NCBI GenBank assembly: GCA_963782965.1
Contig: CAWALV010000002.1
Coordinates: 1,054,001-1,118,000 of the forward strand
Length of the DNA: 64,000 nt
Origin: CAWALV01 sp963782965
GTDB lineage: Bacteria > Actinomycetota > Actinomycetes > Acidothermales > Acidothermaceae
Direction of reading: 5' to 3'
The position numbers were made by a program, and so were the translations under genes. Below the pieces are notes generated by a model. The model made no database searches and was not told the DNA's origin. It saw only the letters and a list, made by a program, of their open reading frames with translations. Positions within the stretch are counted from its first letter, which is position 1; each line of letters opens with the position of its first letter. Positions 34,554 through 42,346 of the stretch are shown here, piece after piece.

Positions 34554-36506
34554 CTGCTGAACAGGCGCGAGAACCGGGCGGCTGCGCGTGCGACGTCGCC
34601 GAAGCCCGGATCGACCGCAGTGCCGATCAGCGGTCCGGTTGGCACTGCAGACGACGCTGCCCCGGTAACTCCCGGCGCCGTGCCTGCGGCGCCGCCGTTC
34701 CACGTCGTCCCCAGTAGCTTCTTGCGCCGGGTGCGCCGATTCGGACGCCGCATCATGCGCCGGTGGCGGCGGTCGATTCACCTGCGGGTGGTGACCTCGA
34801 CGCTGCTGGTATCGGCGGTGGTCGTCGCGTTGCTCGGCATCGTCGTGTTGCAGCAGGTGAAGTCCGGTCTGTTGCAAGCCAAGCTGCGTTCATCGACCAG
34901 CCAGGAGTTGATCGGCCTGTCGGGCGCGCGCACCCAGTTGACTCTCGCGAGCAATGCGAGCGCGATCACGGCCTTGACGAACACGGTCAAGAGCCTGAGC
35001 CCGCCCGACACGGCCCGCCAGCAGCCCGGCGGCTACGAGGTTGCCGCTTTCGAGGTGCTCGCGCCGGGCGTGATCTCCAAGAACCAACCGGCGGCCGACG
35101 TCGAGTTCCAGGTGAGCAGCATCCCCGACAAGCTGATCGCCTCCGTCGGCACTGGCGACGCGCAGTACTACTACGCCTACACGACGATGTCGTACACCGA
35201 CGGCACTCAGGTGCCCGGCCTTGCCATCGGCAGTCTGGTGCAGACGCCGACCGACCAGCAGTACGAGCTGTATTACGTCTTCTCGCTTCGCCAGGAGCAG
35301 CAGACCCTGGCGTTGGTGAGTCGCACCTTGCTACTCAGCGGTATCGGGCTCGTCGCGTTGCTCGCCGGTATCGCCTGGCTCGTGACACGTCAGGTCGTGA
35401 CCCCGGTGCGGATGGCCGCCCGCATCGCCGAACGGCTGGCCGACGGCCGGCTGCAAGAGCGGATGCGCCCCAAGGGTGAGGACGACCTCGCTCGGTTGGC
35501 GGCTTCGTTCAACAAGATGGCCGAGAGCCTGCAGCGACAGATTCGCCGACTCGAACACCTCTCCCGCGTTCAGCGCAGGTTCGTCTCCGACGTCTCGCAC
35601 GAGTTGCGCACGCCGGTCACGACGATCCGGATGGCGGCCGACGTCTTGTTCGAGGCGCGCCGCAACTTCGACCCCGCGAGCGCCCGCTCCTCCGAGCTGC
35701 TGCAGACCCAACTCGACCGCTTCGAGCTGCTGCTGGCCGACCTCCTCGAGATCAGCCGGCACGACGCGGGCGCGGCGTCGCTCGAGGCCGACGTCGTCGA
35801 CGCACGCGACCTCGTGAAGCACGTCGTCGAGGACACCGAGCCGCTCGCCTCGCGCCGAGGAAGCCGGATCGAGCTGTACCTGCCGGAAGAACCATGCATG
35901 TGCGAGGCCGACGGACGCCGGGTCGAACGCATTCTGCGCAACCTGCTCGTCAACGCCACCGAACACGGTGAAGGCAAACCGATCGAGGTTCGAGTCGCGG
36001 CCGACGAGAGCGCAGTAGCCATCGCCGTCCGCGACCACGGGATCGGGTTGCGCCCCGGTGAGGCGGGGCTGGTGTTCAACCGGTTCTGGCGCGCTGACCC
36101 GGCACGGGCACGCGGCAGCGGAGGGACAGGTCTCGGGCTGGCCATCGCCGCCGAAGACGCCCATCTGCATGGCGGCCGCCTGCAGGCGTGGGGGGAGCGT
36201 GGCCGGGGTGCCCACTTCGTGCTCACGCTGCCCCGGCGCGTGGGCTTCGTCTTCGACAAGTCGCCGATCTCGGTGCAGCCACCAGAAGCGTCGTCGATCG
36301 AGGAGCCGATTGCCGGCGATGGCAATGGCGGTGGCGCGGGTGCTCGGGGTGCCGCAGGTCCGGCAACGAGCAGCGGAGCCGCCGGAGCGGCCAGCATCCC
36401 CGGCACGTCGGGGAGCATGCGCGCCGCGGGCACCGGTGCCACCGGCGACAGTGCGGGCGGGGCGGGCAGCGCAACGTCCGTCGGTACGCAGGGACGCCCA
36501 CGGTGA
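34554..36506 (+). CDS. mtrB: Sensor histidine kinase MtrB
   Basis: Membrane sensor kinase for MtrA. Two membrane helices (LLVSAVVVALLGIVVLQQV and LLLSGIGLVALLAGIAWLV) flank an extracytoplasmic domain of about 150 residues. HAMP follows (RIAERLADGRLQERM), then the H-box VSDVSHELRTPVTTIR with His327 counted from 34620, and the N-, G1- and G2-boxes (LLVNATEHG, DHGIGL, GSGGTGLGLAIA). The C-terminal 75 or so residues are Gly/Ala/Ser/Thr-rich. The start is unclear: the first GTG in frame is 34620, with no Shine-Dalgarno. GGAGGA at 34543-34548 sits five bases before an in-frame CTG at 34554, and the codons between look coding. I give 34554 as the tentative 5' end. Overlaps lpqB by four bases (GTGA). 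Confidence 0.9.
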   Translation: MLNRRENRAAARATSPKPGSTAVPISGPVGTADDAAPVTPGAVPAAPPFHVVPSSFLRRVRRFGRRIMRRWRRSIHLRVVTSTLLVSAVVVALLGIVVLQQVKSGLLQAKLRSSTSQELIGLSGARTQLTLASNASAITALTNTVKSLSPPDTARQQPGGYEVAAFEVLAPGVISKNQPAADVEFQVSSIPDKLIASVGTGDAQYYYAYTTMSYTDGTQVPGLAIGSLVQTPTDQQYELYYVFSLRQEQQTLALVSRTLLLSGIGLVALLAGIAWLVTRQVVTPVRMAARIAERLADGRLQERMRPKGEDDLARLAASFNKMAESLQRQIRRLEHLSRVQRRFVSDVSHELRTPVTTIRMAADVLFEARRNFDPASARSSELLQTQLDRFELLLADLLEISRHDAGAASLEADVVDARDLVKHVVEDTEPLASRRGSRIELYLPEEPCMCEADGRRVERILRNLLVNATEHGEGKPIEVRVAADESAVAIAVRDHGIGLRPGEAGLVFNRFWRADPARARGSGGTGLGLAIAAEDAHLHGGRLQAWGERGRGAHFVLTLPRRVGFVFDKSPISVQPPEASSIEEPIAGDGNGGGAGARGAAGPATSSGAAGAASIPGTSGSMRAAGTGATGDSAGGAGSATSVGTQGRPR

Positions 36507-38305
36507 GGTCGGCCGGTTCAGCGGTACAGCGGTCGCGACGATCCCCGCGCGCGCTGCTGGGGTTGCCGGCGTTCGTGCTGGCTGTCAGCGCATGCACGAC
36601 GGTTCCGACCGATAGCGCGGTGCACGCGGGAGCGCAGGCCGCGAATGCGGGAGTGAATCAGCCGAACATCCAGGTCCCAGCCGCGAGTCCGGTCGACGGC
36701 ATGTCGCCGCGCGATATTGTGGCCGGCTTCCGCCTGGCCAGCCAGGTGTTGACCAACCCCGCGATCTCTCACCAGTACCTGGTCGATCGCACGTGGCAGC
36801 CCGACGGCAGCGTGCACGTCATCGACGAGTCCGGTGAGTCGGTGGTGCCGACGGTCATCAGTGGCGACTCCGCGACCGTGCGTGTCGTCGACAAGCTGGT
36901 CGGCACGATCGCCGCCGACGGCACCTACAAGCCCGCGCCGGCCACCGCGCAATCCGACGTGACGTACACGCTGACCAAGGCATCTGCTGACGCCAAGGGG
37001 CAATGGCGCATCACCAAACCGCCCAGCTACCTCATTCTCAACCGGGCGGAGGTGTTGAACAGCTACCAGCGGGGCTACCTGTACTTCGTGAGCCCCGGCG
37101 GGCAGTTCCTCGTCCCGATCCAGGTCTTCCTCCCTCGAACGACGACTGCGGCCGCTTCCAGCGCGGGCGCGCTCGCCGAACTGCTGTCTCAGCTCATGCA
37201 GGGCCCTCCCGGATGGTTGGCGAAGGCGCACGTGACGAGCGCACTTCCGCAAACCACCGCGGTGCCTGCCGTGAGGTTCGTCAACGGGGTCGTCACGGTC
37301 GACTTGCCGCCGGAGCTGGCGAATCTCAACGCTACCGAGCGCGACCAAGCGTCGGCCCAGATCGTCGCGACCGTGCACGACGCCGAACCTTCGGCACAGG
37401 TTCGTATCACGGCCGGTGGGCAGCCGTTGCCGAACAGCCACAACGCGGTCGTGCAGACCGCCAAGACGTGGAGCAGTTACGACCCCGACAGCGCGCACGT
37501 GAGCGGTTTCTACTACCTCGACACCGACGGGGTTCCGCGCAACGAGATCGGCGTGCCGATCCTGTCGTCGTCCAGCGGTGCGGTACCGCGCCTTTCGGCC
37601 CTCGCGATCGCACCGCACCTGAGTAGCTCCACGGTCGATCTGGCGGCCGGAGTCGCGCCCGTGACCGGCGGCCAGCAGCTGTACGTCGGGCCCGTGACCG
37701 GCTTCAAGTCGGTGCTCGGCGGCGCGTCGTTCTTCACCACGCCGTCGTGGGATCTGCTCGGCAACTTGTGGACCGTCCAACAGCTGAGTACGGGCAGCCA
37801 ACAGATTCTGGTAGGTGTCGCTACTGCGACGACGCTGCCGAAGTTCCAGGTCGTGACGATCGACGGCGACCTCGGCAACAGCGTGATCGTGGGGTTGAAG
37901 GTGGCACGAGGCGGTAGCCGGGTGGCGCTGATCACGCGCTCGACGACGGGCTCTCAGGTGTGGGTCGGGCATGTGGAGGTGAACGACAACAAGGAGGTCA
38001 TCGGCGGCCTCTATCCGGTCGCTCCTTCGTTGCAACCCGTGGCCGACTCCGTGACCTGGGCCTCTTCGACGACCCTCGACGTCCTTGCGAGTTCGACCGG
38101 CAGCGACGCCCCGACGGCCTGGACCGTCGACGTCGACGGTTGGGACGCCATCCCCCAGCAGGTGCCCGCCGACACCGTGTCGTTGGCGGCCGCACCGGGC
38201 GAGCCGCTGGTCGTCGCGACGAAGACTCGCCAGATCGAGGTGTTGCGCTCCAACACCTGGCAGGTGCTGTTCACCTCCGGCACCTCGCCGAACTACCCCG
38301 GCTGA
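36503..38305 (+). CDS. lpqB: Lipoprotein LpqB, MtrB partner
   Basis: Exported lipoprotein that interacts with the MtrB sensor domain and modulates MtrA phosphorylation. The signal peptide ends in the lipobox LAVSAC with Cys31 as the lipidated residue. The mature part contains the GerMN-like domain (QVFLPRTTTAAASSAGALAELLSQL; FVNGVVTVDLPPEL) and a C-terminal seven-bladed propeller-like domain beginning near residue 300 (LSALAIAPHL). At 600 aa it is the normal size. The GTG at 36503 overlaps the mtrB stop (GTGA), and comF follows 112 bp downstream. Confidence 0.93.
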   Translation: MRSAGSAVQRSRRSPRALLGLPAFVLAVSACTTVPTDSAVHAGAQAANAGVNQPNIQVPAASPVDGMSPRDIVAGFRLASQVLTNPAISHQYLVDRTWQPDGSVHVIDESGESVVPTVISGDSATVRVVDKLVGTIAADGTYKPAPATAQSDVTYTLTKASADAKGQWRITKPPSYLILNRAEVLNSYQRGYLYFVSPGGQFLVPIQVFLPRTTTAAASSAGALAELLSQLMQGPPGWLAKAHVTSALPQTTAVPAVRFVNGVVTVDLPPELANLNATERDQASAQIVATVHDAEPSAQVRITAGGQPLPNSHNAVVQTAKTWSSYDPDSAHVSGFYYLDTDGVPRNEIGVPILSSSSGAVPRLSALAIAPHLSSSTVDLAAGVAPVTGGQQLYVGPVTGFKSVLGGASFFTTPSWDLLGNLWTVQQLSTGSQQILVGVATATTLPKFQVVTIDGDLGNSVIVGLKVARGGSRVALITRSTTGSQVWVGHVEVNDNKEVIGGLYPVAPSLQPVADSVTWASSTTLDVLASSTGSDAPTAWTVDVDGWDAIPQQVPADTVSLAAAPGEPLVVATKTRQIEVLRSNTWQVLFTSGTSPNYPG

Positions 38306-38417
38306 CGACGCCGGCCGGGCACGCCGGGCGAGCCGCCTTCCACAGCGTCGGCGGGTACGAATCACAGGTGACGGTCGCGACCCCGACCCGCTGCCCGGGG
38401 TGCGGGAGGCTCGGCAG

Positions 38418-39173
38418 GTGCCGCCGTTCTCGCCGCTGCCACTTTCGGGTCTAGCGAACGCGGCGCTCGATCTCGTGCTGGTCGGCTGCTGCGCGGGCTG
38501 CGGCGGCAGCGATCGGGTGCGGCGCGGCGTGTGCGCCTCGTGTCGCGGCGACGTCGCCGCCCGATCGGCGTCCCTCGTGGCGGTCTTGCCGACCCTGCCG
38601 ACGCTGCCGACCCTGCCGACGCTGCCGACCCTGCCGACGCTGCCGGTCTACGCGTGCGGTGCTTACGACGGGACACTTCGCGCGTTGTTGCTCGCCTACA
38701 AGGAGCGCGGTCGGCGGGCCCTGCGAACGGAGCTCGGCGCGCACGCAGCCGCCAGTTGTGTCGCTGCGCTGACCGGTGCCCACGCCTCGGCGCCGATCCG
38801 CCTGGTGCCCGTCCCATCGCGTCGCGCGGCGCGCCGGCAGCGCAGCTACGACGCGGTTCGAGACCTCGCTTCGGTCTCCGCAGCGCTGCTGGGCGAGGCG
38901 GGTTTCGCCGCGACCGTGACGCCGGTGTTGCAACACCGGCGTGCCGTCGCGGATCAAGCCGGCCTCGGCGTCGACGAGCGGCAGCGCAACCTGGCCGGCG
39001 CTCTCGTCGTCCGGCGGCCCATCGCCGTGGTGGGCAGCTCCGTGATCGTCGTCGACGACATCATCACCACGGGCGCCACGATTGCCGAGGCGGCTCGAGC
39101 GCTCGCGGCGGCGGGCGCGCAGGTCATCGGGGCCGCGGTCGTCGCCGCCACGGCTCGCCGCGCGCCGCGCTGA
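38418..39173 (+). CDS. comF: ComF-family phosphoribosyltransferase
   Basis: A 251-aa protein with an N-terminal four-Cys zinc finger (GCCAGCGG ... GVCASCRG) and a C-terminal phosphoribosyltransferase domain with the PRPP loop VIVVDDIITTGATI. In Gram-positive competence systems ComF acts in DNA uptake; in actinomycetes without that system it is of unclear use. Between the finger and the domain lies LPT repeated six times, encoded by the 9-bp array at 38585-38647. Residues VPVPSRRAARRQRSYD, QHRRAVADQAGLGVDERQRNL are typical of the family. GTG 38418 is preceded by GGGAGG with eight bases between. Last gene of the mtrAB operon here. Confidence 0.85.
   Translation: MPPFSPLPLSGLANAALDLVLVGCCAGCGGSDRVRRGVCASCRGDVAARSASLVAVLPTLPTLPTLPTLPTLPTLPVYACGAYDGTLRALLLAYKERGRRALRTELGAHAAASCVAALTGAHASAPIRLVPVPSRRAARRQRSYDAVRDLASVSAALLGEAGFAATVTPVLQHRRAVADQAGLGVDERQRNLAGALVVRRPIAVVGSSVIVVDDIITTGATIAEAARALAAAGAQVIGAAVVAATARRAPR
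38585..38647. repeat. 9-bp tandem repeat ctgccgacc/g (7 copies) in comF
   Basis: Seven consecutive 9-bp units coding for (Leu-Pro-Thr)n as the linker between the ComF zinc finger and phosphoribosyltransferase domains. Confidence 0.9.
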
Positions 39174-39203
39174 CTGGTTGTCCGGTCCGCGCGCCGCGCT
39201 GAC
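39158..39203 (+). repeat. 17-bp perfect direct repeat at the comF stop
   Basis: CCGCGCGCCGCGCTGAC occurs at 39158-39174 and again at 39187-39203, 29 bp apart. The first copy contains the comF stop codon. Confidence 0.8.
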
Positions 39204-39250
39204 CGGCCGTTCCTGCGGGCGAGAGGGTGCGGCGCGGTGTCGTCGCGGGC

Positions 39251-39256
39251 TACGTT
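39251..39256 (+). promoter_or_regulatory. -10 box TACGTT of the hpf leader
   Basis: TACGTT lies 350 bases before the hpf start. A GTG six bases later opens a 64-codon frame (39263-39457), but its codon third positions are unusually poor in G/C, so the transcript is more likely a non-coding leader. Confidence 0.45.
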
Positions 39257-39262
39257 AGAGGG

Positions 39263-39450
39263 GTGGCGTCCGCCCGGGTCCGTGGTTGCGTCGAGGTGTG
39301 GTTCGCTACTGGGCTCACACGCCGACAAGCCGATGCCAGTCGCAGGCAAAACGGCCCACGTAAGGCGACTCTTCGTCGTCCGATCACGGTGCGGCTTAGG
39401 AGTAAGTCCTGCCCCTCAGGTGAGCTCGATGCTCGCCGACAGGGAGAAGG
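39263..39450 (+). ncRNA. Structured leader RNA upstream of hpf (raiA-motif candidate)
   Basis: Three strong hairpins in a row: GGCGAC/GTCGtCC (39364-39381), GGCTTA-ggag-TAAGtCC (39393-39409) and an extended one, CCCT(39413)...AGGG(39444) enclosing GGTGAGC-tcgat-GCTCGCC (39419-39437). GTGTG (39296-39300) can pair with CACAC (39316-39320). The first two share a single bulged T on the 3' arm. The tract is poorer in G+C than its surroundings and lies in a 426-bp gap before a ribosome-hibernation gene, the known location of raiA-motif RNAs in Firmicutes and Actinobacteria. I cannot align it to the raiA consensus from memory, so the family name is a proposal. Confidence 0.45.
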
Positions 39451-39599
39451 TCAGTAGTGGCACCGATGCGCAACCGCGCGCCGCGAGCACCTCGGCAGGC
39501 GAATGTGGGGTCGAAGACCAGGTCGGCCGGGCGGACGTCGCTCATCCGGTTGCCTGGCAGGCTCGGGCAGTTCGGCCGACGAGTTCGGGAGGATCCGTG

Positions 39600-40439
39600 G
39601 TGGAGATGATGGTCACGGGCAGGCATGTCGACGTCCCCGCGAAGTTGCGGGCATACGCCGAGGAGAAGCTCGCGAAGGTCGAAAAGCTTTGTCCGAAGGC
39701 GATCCGAGTCGACATCGAAGTATCTCGAGAACGAAACCCGCGCCTGTCGGGGATGTCTGACCGGGTGGAGCTCACGTGCGTTTCGCGCGGCCCGGCGATC
39801 AGAGCAGAAGCGACTGCCGACACGCTGACTGCAGCGTTCGACCTCGCGTGGGACAAGCTCGAGTCACGCTTACGTCGCGCTGCTGACCGGCGCCGCGTGC
39901 ACCGGGGATCTCGGACGCCGGTCTCCCTCGCGGCGGCGACTGCTGCGGCGCCGGATGCGCCGGCCACCAAGGTCGGGAAGGCCAGCAAGGTCGGGAAGGT
40001 CGGCAAGGTCGGCAAGGTCGGCAAGGCCGGGCAGTCCGGCAAGGAACCGGGCCACGTCGATGTGTCGCCGGACGACGCAGACACGGACGCCATCGCCGAC
40101 CACTATGACGCCGCTGTATTCGACGCCGACGGTCCGATGGTCGTGCGCGAGAAGCAGCATCCGGCGCGGCCGATGACTCTCGACCAGGCGTTGTACGAGA
40201 TGGAGCTGGTCGGCCACGACTTCTTTCTCTTCATCGACAAGGACACCGGGCGGGCGAGTGTCGTGTACCGTCGCCGCGGTTACGACTACGGCGTGATCCG
40301 CCTGGTCGACGCGCCGGCCGAGAACGGCCGGGCGGATTCCGCGGGCGACGATGCGGCTGAGACTGCAGGAGCCGGGGGAGACTCCGCTGTGGCGGCCGGC
40401 TCGACAGACGGGGCTCCCCGGCAGGCCGAGGCGGGATGA
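39600..40439 (+). CDS. hpf: Long-form ribosome hibernation promoting factor
   Basis: Long HPF binds the 30S decoding region and dimerises ribosomes into 100S particles in starvation. The S30AE domain spans residues 1-100 (MMVTGRHVDVPAKLRAYAEEKL; VSRERNPRLSGMSDRVELTC). A linker follows with eight KVGK-type repeats (39969-40043). The C-terminal dimerisation domain is at about 190-240 (RPMTLDQALYEMELVGHDFF; YRRRGYDYGVIRLV). The tail is acidic and Ala/Gly-rich. I chose GTG 39600 (GGAGG seven bases upstream); GTG 39597 is possible. The frame is open to 39237, but that part is the structured leader. A response-regulator gene follows after 94 bp. Confidence 0.92.
   Translation: MEMMVTGRHVDVPAKLRAYAEEKLAKVEKLCPKAIRVDIEVSRERNPRLSGMSDRVELTCVSRGPAIRAEATADTLTAAFDLAWDKLESRLRRAADRRRVHRGSRTPVSLAAATAAAPDAPATKVGKASKVGKVGKVGKVGKAGQSGKEPGHVDVSPDDADTDAIADHYDAAVFDADGPMVVREKQHPARPMTLDQALYEMELVGHDFFLFIDKDTGRASVVYRRRGYDYGVIRLVDAPAENGRADSAGDDAAETAGAGGDSAVAAGSTDGAPRQAEAG
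39969..40043. repeat. 9-bp aaggtcggc tandem repeat in hpf
   Basis: Eight imperfect 9-bp units encode a Lys-Val-Gly repeat in the HPF linker, giving a highly basic flexible segment between ribosome-binding and dimerisation domains. Confidence 0.9.
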
Positions 40440-40492
40440 AGCAGGCAGTTCATCGCATTCTTGGGCGGAGAGGACCATCGGTGGCAGGATGT

Positions 40493-40522
40493 CCTTACCG
40501 GCCGGGGGCGGCCCCGGTTAGG
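40493..40522 (+). promoter_or_regulatory. Stem-loop just before the luxR-type gene
   Basis: CCTtACCGGcc pairs with ggccCCGGTtAGG around a gggggc loop, with one T-T mismatch and a CC bulge. It ends two bases before the AGGAGG (40524-40529) of the next gene. It could end hpf transcription or sequester that ribosome-binding site. Confidence 0.45.
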
Positions 40523-40533
40523 CAGGAGGCGCC

Positions 40534-41277
40534 GTGAGCGAACGACATGAGGGGTTGGCGCCACACGCCAACGGCCGGTCCGACGTCTCACCGGCGTTCG
40601 TGCGAGTGCCGCCGGGTGAACCGATCCGCGTCCTCGTCGTCGACGACCATGCCCTGTTTCGCCGCGGCTTGGAAATGGTGCTGACCCAAGAACCGGACAT
40701 CGAACTCGTCGGCGAAGCGAGTGACGGCGCGGAAGCCGTCGCGAAGGCCAGTGAGACCCTGCCCGACATCGTGCTGATGGACGTCCGGATGCCCAAGCGC
40801 ACCGGCATCGAAGCATGTACCGGCATCAAGGACGTCGTCCCGTCGGCGAAGATCATCATGCTGACGATCAGCGACGAGGAAGCCGATCTCTACGACGCGA
40901 TCAAAGCCGGCGCGATGGGCTACCTCCTCAAGGAGATTTCGATCGACGAGGTGGCGGCGGCGATCCGCGCCGTGCACGGCGGCCAATCACTGATCAGCCC
41001 GTCGATGGCGTCGAAGTTGCTCACCGAGTTCGCTTCGATGATCAAGCGCGGCGACTCGCGCCAGCAGGTACCCGCTCCGAAGCTGACGGATCGCGAGATG
41101 GAAGTGCTGCGGCTCGTCGCTAAGGGCCTCAACAACCGCGACATCGCCAAGCAGTTGTTCATCAGCGAGAACACGGTGAAGAACCACGTGCGCAACATCT
41201 TGGAGAAGCTGCAACTCCACTCGCGGATGGAAGCGGTGGTCTACGCCGTCCGGGAGAAGTTGCTCGAGATCACCTGA
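40534..41277 (+). CDS. NarL/FixJ (LuxR-type) response regulator
   Basis: A 247-aa two-component regulator. The receiver domain starts at residue 31 (IRVLVVDDHALFRRGL) with phosphoacceptor Asp83 in IVLMDVRMP, Thr in IIMLTISDEE and Lys in GYLLKEIS. The C-terminal LuxR helix-turn-helix is at about 178-240: LTDREMEVLRLVAKGLNNRDIAKQL and SENTVKNHVRNILEKL. The first 30 residues are an unstructured extension. GTG start, AGGAGG four bases before. No kinase gene is adjacent, so it is an orphan in this window. Its fixed place after hpf suggests a link with stationary-phase or nutritional control, which is inference. A stem-loop precedes the ribosome-binding site. Confidence 0.92.
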   Translation: MSERHEGLAPHANGRSDVSPAFVRVPPGEPIRVLVVDDHALFRRGLEMVLTQEPDIELVGEASDGAEAVAKASETLPDIVLMDVRMPKRTGIEACTGIKDVVPSAKIIMLTISDEEADLYDAIKAGAMGYLLKEISIDEVAAAIRAVHGGQSLISPSMASKLLTEFASMIKRGDSRQQVPAPKLTDREMEVLRLVAKGLNNRDIAKQLFISENTVKNHVRNILEKLQLHSRMEAVVYAVREKLLEIT

Positions 41278-41332
41278 CCAGCACGTCCACGAACCGCGCG
41301 CCGGCGGGTCGAAGCGTCAGCGCCGGATCGCG

Positions 41333-42235
41333 TCACAACGATGCGAGGACGGCGTCGAACGTGCGCAGTCCGACGGATGCCATCAATGGGTTGTCGGCCG
41401 AGCGGCTCACGAAGGCCAGCGCGAGTCCGAGCGCCCAAGCGCGCGCCCGCACCCAGGTGTCGTCGTCCGATCCACGCTCGCTCGTGGCGTCGTACGCGCT
41501 CCTGAACTCTGCGCGGCACTCGGTCGGCAGCAGCATCCAGGCGATCGCGAGGTCGGTGGCAGGGTCGCCGGAGGTGAGGTCGCCGAAATCGATGACGGCG
41601 CTGACCCGCCCACCGTCGACCACGATGTTGGCTGGGTGAAAGTCGCCGTGCAGCCAGACCGGATCGCCGCCGTACGGCGGTGCCGAGAGCCCGGCCTGCC
41701 AAGCGGCGTGGGCCAAGTCGACGTCGACGATCTCGCGGAGCTGGTGGAGGCGTTGCGCGAAGTCGTCCGTACGTGCAATGAGCGGGACGCCGCGGTAGGT
41801 GTTCGCGGGTGCGTCGGGCGGCGCGGTGCTGTGCAGCGCGCCGAGGAAGCCGCCGAGGGTGACCGCTGCTTCGTGCGGGTCGTCCGGCGGCGTCATCGCT
41901 GCCGAGCGCCCCGCGAAGTACGGCGCGACGGTCCACCACCACGGGTAGCCGTGGCCGGGCCGGCCGATGCGGAGCGGTTCAGGCACGGGCAACGGCACGC
42001 GCGCGGCGAGTGCTGGGAGCCAGCGCTGTTCGGTGCGGATCAGGTCGGCGGCCAGTTCTCGCCTCGGCAGCCGGACGACGTAGTGATCGCCGAGCCGGTA
42101 GATCGCGTTGTCCCAGCCGCTGGTGAGAAGTGTCAGTGGCAGCTGCGCGAGATCGGGCTGCTGGTCGGTGAGGAGCGCTCCGACCAGCTCCGACGTGATG
42201 GTCACCTCGGCAGCGGGCATCCGCTCGAGCACCAC
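41333..42235 (-). CDS. Aminoglycoside-phosphotransferase-family kinase
   Basis: A 300-aa protein-kinase-like phosphotransferase. The N-lobe begins LTLLTSGWDNAIYRLGDHYVVRLPRRE. The catalytic loop is VWLHGDFHPANIVVDGGR (HGD with Asn) and the metal-binding motif is VSAVIDFGDLTSGDP. Many members phosphorylate small molecules other than antibiotics, so resistance should not be assumed. AGAGG precedes the GTG at 42235; ATG 42220 is an alternative. It is a single gene, convergent with the response regulator and divergent from the membrane glycosyltransferase. Substrate unknown. Confidence 0.85.
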   Translation of the reverse strand: MVLERMPAAEVTITSELVGALLTDQQPDLAQLPLTLLTSGWDNAIYRLGDHYVVRLPRRELAADLIRTEQRWLPALAARVPLPVPEPLRIGRPGHGYPWWWTVAPYFAGRSAAMTPPDDPHEAAVTLGGFLGALHSTAPPDAPANTYRGVPLIARTDDFAQRLHQLREIVDVDLAHAAWQAGLSAPPYGGDPVWLHGDFHPANIVVDGGRVSAVIDFGDLTSGDPATDLAIAWMLLPTECRAEFRSAYDATSERGSDDDTWVRARAWALGLALAFVSRSADNPLMASVGLRTFDAVLASL

Positions 42236-42332
42236 GCCGCCGCCTCTCTCGTTCCGCGCTGCCTGGCCCAGGCCCCGTCAGAATCAGGACCTTAGCCTCG
42301 ATCGACACGCCTGCCTGCGGCCGTTCCCTGCG

Positions 42333-42338
42333 TACGCT
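42333..42338 (+). promoter_or_regulatory. -10 box TACGCT for the membrane glycosyltransferase
   Basis: TACGCT, eight bases, then GTG at 42347, with no Shine-Dalgarno; probable leaderless start. Confidence 0.45.
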
Positions 42339-42346
42339 GGCTGATC

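Noticed and set aside
39263..39457. 64-codon leaderless ORF before hpf
   Set aside because: Third codon positions are poor in G/C compared with every neighbour, and the same bases form consistent hairpins; treated as leader RNA.
41333..42235. Aminoglycoside resistance gene
   Set aside because: Only the general phosphotransferase motifs are present; nothing points to antibiotics.
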